Shown piece by piece: positions 56,443 through 64,000 of a stretch of DNA of 64,000 bases (position 1 is the stretch's first letter; each line of letters begins with the position of its first letter). This DNA comes from Caenorhabditis remanei. Its lineage: Eukaryota > Nematoda > Chromadorea > Rhabditida > Rhabditidae. The notes beneath the pieces were generated by a model. The model did no database searches, had not been told where the DNA came from, and saw nothing but the letters and a program-made list of their open reading frames with translations. Location: contig NC_071331.1 in the NCBI RefSeq assembly GCF_010183535.1, positions 13,888,001-13,952,000 on the forward strand, written 5' to 3'. The position numbers and the translations under genes are program-made.

Positions 56443-58208
56443 ATGAAATTCACTCTTTTGCTGTGGATTTTGCCCAGTATATCTGCATATCTTTACTCTC
56501 TTGAGGATGTAAATGTCAAGTGTCCGGCTACCCCTGAAAAAGTAGAAATACGAGCTGGCGGTCCTTTAAATGGATACACACAATTTTATGGGATTCCAGC
56601 CGAATCGGACGAAGACGCTTCCTTTAATTTAATAGAAGTTATAATTAACACTACCTACAACACTAAATTGTGAGTTAGGTGACATTTAGCTGGATTCGAA
56701 GTTTCAATTTCAGGGAATATCCTGAAAATGCGAAAATCAGTTCGTTTCCAATAGAAACAAGCGATGTACCAAAGTCCTGTTACGCTGCCACTGAGCCGCT
56801 AAATCTCAAGGGAGTGATCTATTTTGTAGATAAAAGTGAATGAAAAAGTTTGTATCTATATCCAAATATGCATAATTTTAGATTACACTGACATGGATGT
56901 TTATCAAAGTAGAGGAAATAACTATACTGTTGAGATCAGCAAGAACTACACGACCGTTTTCTCACGGAAGAGCACTGGATCTACACTTGGCAGTTTTGTC
57001 ACAGATAATGTTAGTTTGAATAGAGTTTTGATATTCCATTTAACATACGTTTCCCAAACAATTTTGCAATTCAAAAGGAAGAAGCAAAGCATAAAAGGCA
57101 ACTAATTTGATAAGAAAAACTGGATACATATCATGTATTGTTACTTTGAAACAACATTCATTCCTAATCGCATCAAAAATAATAAACACTTTCCGATTCC
57201 TCTTTGCATATATATTTTCAAGGATACTTCTTTCGAAATCCATTCTGGACTACCTGGCGATAATGACAACCTCATCTTCCAATATGAGTGAGTACAAGAA
57301 AAGAAACAATGATTTTCAAGAATTTCATATTTTCAGCTCTAGCCAAAAAGTTGATCAACTCTACATTGCTCAGAATTATTTTTATGTTCTGAACAGTGGC
57401 AAACCTTTCAGTTTCACTGTCTCGGACAAAATAGGTGACTTTCCCGGTGGTTCTTCTTAAATTATAACATATTTCAGTGGATCCCTCTACCACAACTTTT
57501 GGACTCAATGGATTCATCATGTCGCCTAACTTTCCAGCAGCACCACCTGACAGTTACAAAGATCTGAATGTCAAACTTGAGAAAAGAGAAGTTGAGAAAA
57601 TGATAAAAGTGAAGGTATCTTAGGTGTCTGAATTGTCATGATAAATGGAATAACTACTTGAAGGTGTCAGCAATTCAATCACCAGATGTAGAAAAGGCTG
57701 GAGAAGAAGGCATTGTTCTGGACGAAAAACCTTCGGTCACTGTTAAATTCGGAAAATTTATCGGGTAGTTATCTGAATAATTTTCAAGCTAATAAAACCG
57801 TTCTTAGCACCATCGAGACCAATTCGAACGAGATAAGTCCAGGAGACTTCAGTGAAATTCTTCCAATCACGGCAAACACAATTGAAATAGTGTCTGTCAA
57901 CTCTGCCTACACTGTTCAGTTTGAAATTGAAGGTATTTTGTTTCTTTCACGCAGATGAATCTATGATTACAGATGTACCAACATCAACAACAGCTACTCC
58001 TTCCTCTACTACAAAGCTAACAGTCACTCCAAAACCTGTGACTGGTGGAACGTGCCCACCAACTACATGTCCAGTTGTAACCTGTCCCGTTTCTACACCT
58101 TGTTCGTGTCTCACAACAACTACTGAACTATCTACCACTACAATGGGAGCTTCCACTTTGTCCGTGACTTCCATCATTACTATTTTCTTTGTTTATTCTC
58201 TCTTTTGA
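56443..58208 (+). CDS. CUB-like domain protein 1, probably GPI-anchored
   Basis: Nine to ten exons give roughly 480 residues. A signal peptide (FTLLLWILPSISAYLY) is followed by a CUB-like unit (LEDVNVKCPATPEKVEIRAG, then VEISKNYTTVFSR and FVTDN, FEIHSGLPGDND). A second unit begins at TTTFGLNGFIMSPNFP and includes IEIVSVNSAYTVQFEIE. The C-terminus has a Thr-rich linker with a CPPTTCPVVTCPVSTPCSC stretch and ends in a hydrophobic tail (IITIFFVYSLF), as in GPI-anchored proteins. The family is nematode-specific and many members are induced by pathogens, though no such control can be read here. A TTTTTCAG acceptor lies two bases upstream of the ATG. The stop lies 14 nt from the stop of the convergent SRT gene. 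Confidence 0.78.
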
Positions 58209-58222
58209 TTTCGAATAAAATT

Positions 58223-59495
58223 TCAAGAAATGCTTTTCACTATCTGAAATGTTCGCAATGATCCCTCTTCGGTTTTCTTTCCGGATGATGATTTAATAAA
58301 CAATTTCTGAATATCCGAACGAATCGATGGGTTGAAAATAATATAAACATAAGGAGGGAGACCTGAATGGGGACATATGCATTTGCATGGAAGTTTGATT
58401 ATTCAGCTCACTATGATTGCCAATCCATGCCAAATGGCATACAACGCTCAGGAATTCGGGAACCCAAAAATATTGGATGTAGACATAAAGAAAGCATCCA
58501 ATGAAATGACACGTGCAAACCGTGAGACATTGATAAGTGACCTGAAAATTGAGATTTGTTAGAATATAGTTCCAGTGATAACTCACCCTTTTCACTAGAG
58601 CTGAAGTTTGTTTCATTTGAATTTTCCAACTTTTCTTAAGAAGATACGAGCAGATAATCAGATAACAGAAACCAATGAAAACCATAACAAAGAAATTATT
58701 GAAAACATACGCTTCAACTGTATAGTATTCACTTGGAAAATTCTTTGTCACTTCAGTCATCGGATTCAGAAGAAATGCGGAAACCGATGAGTTAAAGAAA
58801 GTTGGTTTAGTGAAAAAAGCAAAATAGAAAAAATAGGGAATAGGAAGGAAAAGAAGTACTTGTAAACACCAGTTTTGGAACAAGAAAGCGCATTTTTCCG
58901 GAAAAATCAGTTCACAAACTCTGTTGAATGCCAAAAGAAGAACATACAAACAACTCATATGCCACGATCCTGAAAACTGATTAACTTTTGGATCTTGATG
59001 GTTTTATCTATATATAAAAAATTAACAAGGGTATTCAATCAGTCATAACTCGATTTTCTAAGAATTAAACCTTTTAATTCAGTCAAATAAGAACATCATG
59101 AACTTTCTCCAACGTACCGAATACAAGACATCCTGTAGTGAATGTGAAATTAATCGAATAACACGGATGAAGTCCCCTAATTGAATAAAATCCTGCGAAG
59201 TCTGCACAGAAAATCAGACTGAAAATATCGGGAATTCCCATGAAAAACATAATTTTGTAACATGGTAAAGAGAATAAAGTTTTGGAATTGAAAATTATGT
59301 AGAGAACGAGAAAATAGACGAATTGAGATATCAATCCAATCGTCATATAAATCAACCCAATTGCCACTTTCGATTCAGTGAAAGAAGAAGTTCCAGTACA
59401 ATTATAGTAGTAGGGACTGAAACTTTGAGTCAATTGTGTCACACCAATAAATCTCACCTGATAACATTTCCAGATGTGAATATGTCATAGAACAT
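58223..59495 (-). CDS. Chemoreceptor-like 7TM protein, SRT family
   Basis: Five exons give about 345 residues. The short N-terminus FYDIFTSGNVISPYYYNC carries the conserved Cys. Seven hydrophobic segments follow, among them IGLIYMTIGLISQFVYFLVLYIIF, CYKIMFFMGIPDIFSLIF, CLYVLLLAFNRVCELIFP (DRY-like position) and FNNFFVMVFIGFCYLIICSYL. The final exon has PPYVYIIFNPSIRSDIQK, the TM7 motif of the nematode serpentine receptors. The pattern fits class T (srt) best; related sri/srx classes are less likely. Such receptors sit in sensory cilia and detect odorants or pheromones. The splice reading (41-nt first intron; second donor GTACGTT near 59114) keeps the frame. Start chosen at the ATG 59495. Confidence 0.8.
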
Positions 59496-59882
59496 CTCCG
59501 ACAAAATGACAGAAAAGACTATCTAACTCTGACTTTTATTCACAGACGTGACGTTCATGAAGGAGCGAGAAATACCGATTACGACAAGGGTATTTCAAGT
59601 GAAAGAACTTGACAATTAGTGGGTAGCTCAAGAACTTTGTGTCTATTTGAAAACGAGTGAAAATGGAAAACAAGTTCTGCGAAAATCGAGAAAAAAGGAA
59701 GTAGAATTTGTGATTAATTCGACGAGCTTCCATGTGAAACAAACAGAAAAATATAGAAATGGACATGAAATTTGTTTGAACAGAAACAGACCGTTCGGTT
59801 CAAAAAATCTTTAAAAGGAAAACAGAACGGATAAACGATAAGCACATTCATTGGAAGTAATGGGAAAAGACAGGTGGATCGA

Positions 59883-60691
59883 CTACTCTTTCTTGTCTTC
59901 CTCCTTCTTATCATCATCTTTATTCTCTTCATCTTTCTTCTCTTCATCCTTTTTGTCCTCTTTCTTCTCGTCATCCTTCTTTTCCTCATCTTTCTTGTCC
60001 CCATCCTTTTTATCTTTTTTCGACTTCTTCGACTTTTTCGATTTATTCGACTTTTTGGACTTTTTTGATTTCTTGGATTTCTCCTTTTCATCCTTCTTTT
60101 CGTCCTTCTTCTCCTCGTCTTTCTTCTCATCATCTTTCTTCTCCGACTTCTTCTCACCATCCTTCTTCTCTTCTTCCTTCTTTTCCTCATCCTTCTTCTC
60201 ATCCTTCTTCTCTTCTTCTTTCTTCTCCACGTCCTTCTTTTCACTCTTCTTATCTCCATCAGCAGCGGCTGCTGGAGCATCTGCAGCAGGTGGAGCAGCA
60301 GCGGCCTCTGGAACAGATGGAGGTGGTGCCGGAGCTGTTGGTGGTGCAGTCATTTTTGACTTCGATTTTGGTGGTCTGGAATAGAATAAAAGTCAGCGAG
60401 TGAACGCTTTTCAAAAATTATCAGAAAATCAGTGTTACCCCTAATGAGAACCGCCCGAACCAGAACGTCCGTAATAGAAACTATCCGGCTCAAAACCGAT
60501 TTAGAATATAAGAATCAACACTAATCGGTTTCTCTTTGAAACTATTGAGCCTACCTGCCAGTTCTGATTCGGGCGGATCTGAGAGAACTAGAAACTTACG
60601 GTGTCTTTTTCTTTCCACCACATCCAATTAACAACAAAACCGGCCCGAAAAGCATCACGAAGACGTGGAGAAAGTCGAAAGAGCTGATCAT
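59883..60691 (-). CDS. Single-pass protein with Lys/Glu/Asp-rich tail
   Basis: Two exons give about 190 residues. Exon 1 (60691-60600) encodes MISSFDFLHVFVMLFGPVLLLIGCGGKKK, a membrane anchor with a positively charged flank. Exon 2 starts with Pro/Ala-rich low-complexity sequence (TAPPTAPAPPPS, EAAAAPPAADAP) and turns into about 110 residues of Lys, Glu and Asp in EKKDEEKK-like repeats. A KSKKSKKSKKS-type block and a KDDDKKEEDKKE end complete it. No folded domain. It may be a membrane-anchored scaffold; low-complexity sequences of this kind also occur in sperm-expressed nematode proteins. Function unknown. The 220-nt intron contains a foldback sequence. Confidence 0.7.
60434..60588. repeat. 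Inverted repeat inside an intron
   Basis: CCGCCCGAACCAGAAC (about 60450) pairs with GTTCTGATTCGGGCGG (about 60562), and further segments (AAACTAT..GGCTC and ACCGATT) pair inside, with a loop of about 40 nt. It is imperfect, with a few mismatches. It lies in the intron of the Lys/Glu-rich gene and is probably a small MITE or foldback insertion. Confidence 0.55.
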
Positions 60692-60921
60692 CTTTCTGTC
60701 GCTTCGTCTGGTTTCTACGATTCGGTTGTATTCGATTTCTAATTTTCGAACTGAAGATGTTCCAATCGATATGTACTTTTTATGTGGTTTATCTTATCGT
60801 TCTTAATATTTTTTCTCAGAAAAAATCAGTTTCTGAAAAAATTGTGACAAAGTTCACGTGATAAAAATATCAAAATAATTTCGTATGCTCAAAATTTATT
60901 AATTATCCGGACAACAATAAC

Positions 60922-61187
60922 TTATTTTCTTCCCCATCCAAGTGGAGTTGGTGGACGATTGATGGTGTGAACATTTCCTGCATTCGGAATGAAATTGAAG
61001 AGTCCTGGCTCTTCGACTTGTGGTGGCTTGTAGAAGATTGATGGTTCATAGTGATCCGCTGGATAGAATGGTAAGAATTGCTGAAATTAACTTGTAGGTG
61101 AGATGAAGATCAACAGTGCTTCAGAATTACCGCAGAAACAGCGCAAACGGCGAGAAGAGCCAAGAAACAAGTAGAGAAAAATTGCAT
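60922..61187 (-). CDS. Small secreted peptide ending in GWGRK
   Basis: Two exons encode about 70 residues. The first is almost exactly a signal peptide (MQFFSTCFLALLAVCAVSA). The mature part is QFLPFYPADHYEPSIFYKPP, then an acidic-hydrophobic stretch, and finishes NRPPTPLGWGRK. Gly followed by basic residues at the very end is the usual signal for C-terminal amidation, giving a possible Trp-amide end. Introns have good splice ends. It could be a single-copy neuropeptide precursor or a small secreted cuticle or gut protein; the sequence does not decide. Confidence 0.65.
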
Positions 61188-61677
61188 TGTCGAATGAGAT
61201 TTCGATGATTTCGCTACGATTTCAGTCTCCTTTTAAACCATTTTTTAATGAGATCCCTCCGATTGAACGCAATGCAAAAAGTGATAAAAAGGGGTGCTCT
61301 CCGAGGGGAGATGACCCCTCAATACTTTGCAGAAAACTTTATTACTCATTGAAGATATTATAGTTTCCTTCTGAAAGCGAAAATGCTGTAACTAGCTATT
61401 TTTCAGTGAGTAATTGATTATCGGAATTCATTCAGTCATCGTTCCCCAAACATTCCGGAATCTTGATGACATCACAAAGGTTTTCCCATAAAAATATTCC
61501 AATTTATCATCACTCCCACCCAAATATAAACTTTTGAACTTTGAGTGTTTACTGACTCACAGTCAATACGACTCAAATATAAAACTGATTCTTATCATTT
61601 CAGACGTTTTTCTTCTTTTAATCGCTTTGTACTTATTTTCAATATTCTTAAAGAAAACTATATTCTTGAACAAAACT
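61188..61677. other. Intergenic, between two divergent genes
   Basis: Holds the promoters of the small secreted peptide (minus) and the second CUB-like gene (plus). No gene seen. Short open frames overlap the start of the CUB-like gene out of frame. Confidence 0.5.
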
Positions 61678-62986
61678 ATGCAATTATACCTAGCTCTCAG
61701 CTGTTTATTACTAGTTGTAGAATCTAAAATTCATATTTTCGAGAGTAAAACTATTCCTGCCCAAAGAGGTACCAGAATCTATTTTTTAACGAATGGAAAT
61801 GAAGAAGATTTGAGGGACATTACAATCAAAGCAGAAAAAAGTCAGATCGATACGAAGTGAGTTTACGAAATAATGTTTCATTCTACTCTGATGTTCAGTG
61901 TATCCAAATATTCTGTCCCACAAGTCGACGGTTCCTTGAATCCTCTCACGATAACTGCGGACAATGATACCGTTGTCATAACGAGACCAGTTGGAAATAC
62001 AACTCCAGTGACTGTATATCAGGATAGAATAACTGATAGTTTGAACGTATTCCCTGTATTCTCGAATAGTGCAATTCAATTCAAAAGCGGAAAGAACGTT
62101 TTCTTTGCGGTCGACAAACCGAACGGAAAGATTATTACAATCAAGAATCTGAAAGTCGACAGACAAAACAATGGATTCCTGAGAGCTTATTCTGGTGTTC
62201 CTGGAGATCTAATTCCATCTCCGTACTTGTTTTTCTCTTCTGATCTATATGATGAGTGAGTTCATAAAGGAGAAAACATGTTCATCTAAAATAATTCCAG
62301 TGTGAACTTCTACCAACAGCTTGATATTCCACTTTCTGATTTTTCGCTGGACGTAGTATTCTCAGGAGTCAGTTACACTGTTTCTTTTGGCGAAGGCAAG
62401 TCTAATTTCTTCTATATCATGTTATTCCAGCTACAATCAGTGATCATGTTATTCCAGCTACAACAACCCTCCAATCTGCTGGTCTAGTAATGTCTCCGGG
62501 ATTTCCAACAACAATGCAACCAAGTGATGTCTCGTATACTGTTCGTAGAACTGGGGATGAGCTGATATCTCTTCACATGAATGTAGGTTTCTATCAGCCA
62601 GTTCACTAATGAATTTCTCGTTTACAGCCATTCTTCTACAGAGAACAGTCTTATATGACAGATATCAATGTGAAGTTTGGGTTCGGAGTGGAACAAGGAA
62701 ACTCGTATGTGTTTACGCAGTCTTATTCAGATACATATGCAATTGTTTCAGATTTCCATCAGAACTTAATGGAAGGTTAAGTGCATCGGGAGCTATAAAT
62801 AGTGTTGAAGTGAAATCAATTGGTGCTTTCGCTATCCAGTACTATACGAATTCCACGGCAACTGGTGGTACGGTTCCAGTAGAAATCGGGACAACTCCAT
62901 CAGTTCAAACTACTACAAAGTCTTCATATCTGAAACAAGCCAGTCTTTCATTTCTTACTTTATTTGTTTCATTGTTATTGAGATAG
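61678..62986 (+). CDS. CUB-like domain protein 2, probably GPI-anchored
   Basis: Six exons give roughly 365 residues. Signal peptide LYLALSCLLLVVES, first CUB-like unit (IHIFESKTIPAQRGTRIYFL, VSKYSVPQVDG, LKVDRQNNGFLRAYSGVPGD, FYQQLDIPLSDFSLDVVFSGVSYTV). A second unit follows from LQSAGLVMSPGFPTTMQ through SVEVKSIGAFAIQYYTN. The tail is Thr-rich and hydrophobic (SFLTLFVSLLLR), fitting GPI attachment. The intron near 62396 has a GC donor and two tandem acceptors, discussed in the findings. Same architecture as the genes at 56443-58208 and 63754-64000, so three family members lie within 8 kb. Confidence 0.78.
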
Positions 62987-63753
62987 TTTTGTACATATTT
63001 TCAACATAAACGTGTTTTTGTTACAGTCATTTGCATCACAATAAAACGAGAACTTATTTTGTTTTGCTATTACGATTGAAGTATCAAATGGTTCACAAAT
63101 ATCATTGGTTCGATAATATTTGTATAGATTTGAGGGAGAAGAAGCGGATAAAAATTACGAGCAAATACTTGGACTGGAAGCATCTATATTTGTTAGATTC
63201 TGGAAACTTCCTTCAAAAACTTCTCATTGTATCGAATATTACTTTGATAAGCAACAAAATATTTATAACCAAAAAGCAAAATTCCGAAAAGTGAAATTAC
63301 ACTTTCCAATCAAAAGGGAGTTGTATAAGCTCAAAATACTCAATTGTATTCTTTCATTGAATTGAAAAAAAACGTGCGTCTCTCATACAAAAGCAGTAAA
63401 ACAATCAAAATGTTTTTATTGACTTTCGACACGAAAATTGGTCACTTCTTACTTTTCTTTTCATATATGGATGAAATGGGAGAGTTTGTCCAGACGAAAG
63501 AAATGAGACAAGAATAATTGTTTGCCCACTTTTCCCTTTGATCTGTAATGGGAGTGCGGAAAAAAGTTGTTTCCCATGATAGCCCTGTAATAAAGTTTTT
63601 CTCTCCTTTGGTCCGTATCATCTGTCGGCTCTTTTATGGAAAATGCAATCAAAATGCTCATCGTTTTATTAGTGCGACCGACCGTAACCCGTTATCAATA
63701 ATTCAAATACAAAGCAGAAAAACGGAAAAGTTTTGAAGAGGCGTAAAATAGAT
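62987..63753. other. Intergenic between convergent CUB-like genes
   Basis: AT-rich DNA without a convincing gene. Open frames on both strands are short and lack splice support. Confidence 0.45.
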
Positions 63754-64000
63754 TTAGAATCGGAAGATGGCTGCAAGGAGTAGAGATGCAATGATCTGTG
63801 GGAAACTGGATGATTTTGTAGTCGTTTCGAATGGAGATGGAGTTGTGACTGTAGTATCTCTCAATGTGTATTGAATGGCAAATGGTCCATCAGATTCAAT
63901 GAGGATTCTACTCATTGGACTGTTCGATGTGATGTTTGTACTTCCGTAAGAAGGAACTGGGAAGACGGTTGGGTCCATTGTTGTTGGTGTCATGAAAACA
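63754..64000 (-). CDS. CUB-like domain protein 3, C-terminal part only
   Basis: The 5' part lies beyond the end of the window. The visible exon reads a Met/Pro/Thr stretch (PTTMDPTVFPVPSYG), then SRILIESDGPFAIQYTL, which matches SVEVKSIGAFAIQYYT of the gene at 61678-62986. A Thr-rich segment ending in a hydrophobic tail (QIIASLLLAAIFRF) suggests GPI attachment. It converges with that neighbour and is the third member of the family in this window. Confidence 0.7.
   Translation of the reverse strand, partial: VFMTPTTMDPTVFPVPSYGSTNITSNSPMSRILIESDGPFAIQYTLRDTTVTTPSPFETTTKSSSFPQIIASLLLAAIFRF

Noticed and set aside
59851..60384. 177-codon plus-strand frame of Ser/Phe repeats
   Set aside because: Antisense of the AAG/GAG-rich exon of the Lys/Glu-rich gene; the low complexity opens several frames.
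61545..61727. 60-codon frame at the start of CUB-like gene 2
   Set aside because: Out of frame with the signal peptide and CUB-like sequence that begin at 61678.

Overview
This is nuclear DNA from a nematode, very probably a Caenorhabditis species other than C. elegans. The evidence is AT-rich DNA, short introns (often 41-60 nt) with consensus 3' splice sites of the TTTTCAG type, many start codons directly preceded by such an acceptor (spliced-leader trans-splicing), and several nematode-specific families (ground-like, CUB-like, SRT receptors, OCR-type TRPV channels, replication-dependent histones with the GGCCCTCTTTAGGGCC 3' stem-loop). The order grl / rps-8 / PH-actin gene, and further right histones / pyrroline-5-carboxylate reductase / mitochondrial carrier, recalls what I remember of C. 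elegans chromosome IV. That synteny is from memory and was not checked. All exon boundaries were read by eye from splice signals and reading-frame continuity.

Layout. 1-10.2 kb: a small secreted-peptide gene, two tandem coiled-coil paralogues on the minus strand (the second broken by a 5'-truncated non-LTR retrotransposon), and two adjacent minus-strand RING/B-box-like genes that each carry internally duplicated zinc-binding modules. 10.2-23.5 kb: no credible protein gene. It holds a candidate structured RNA, a 2.2-kb near-perfect palindrome with a second palindromic element nested in one arm, and a degenerate foldback element with a TTAA-flanked inverted-repeat element nested in it. 23.5-32.3 kb: a rhodopsin-type peptide GPCR, a small Cys-rich membrane protein, a ground-like protein, ribosomal protein S8 and a PH-domain/actin-like fusion. 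35.6-40.6 kb: a large His-rich protein of unknown function with tandem tyrosine-rich repeats. 41.3-45.1 kb: a ZZ zinc-finger protein and an OCR-like TRPV channel. 45.6-48.7 kb: one complete core-histone quartet as two divergent pairs (H3/H4 and H2B/H2A). 49.2-52.9 kb: pyrroline-5-carboxylate reductase, a mitochondrial glutamate-type carrier and a two-TM protein with two RING-CH-like fingers. 54.7-64 kb: an unrecognised conserved-looking gene, three CUB-like genes (the last runs off the end), an SRT chemoreceptor, a Lys/Glu-rich membrane protein and a small secreted peptide.

The histone genes form a functional set: each divergent pair shares a short intergenic promoter with matching GC-rich boxes, and every gene ends in the histone stem-loop. 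The CUB-like genes belong to a family associated with nematode pathogen and stress responses. The other neighbours show no obvious shared pathway.

No wholly new system could be established. The best leads are the tandem-repeat His-rich protein, the PH-actin fusion, the double RING-CH protein, the duplicated splice acceptor in the second CUB-like gene, and the nested palindromes.
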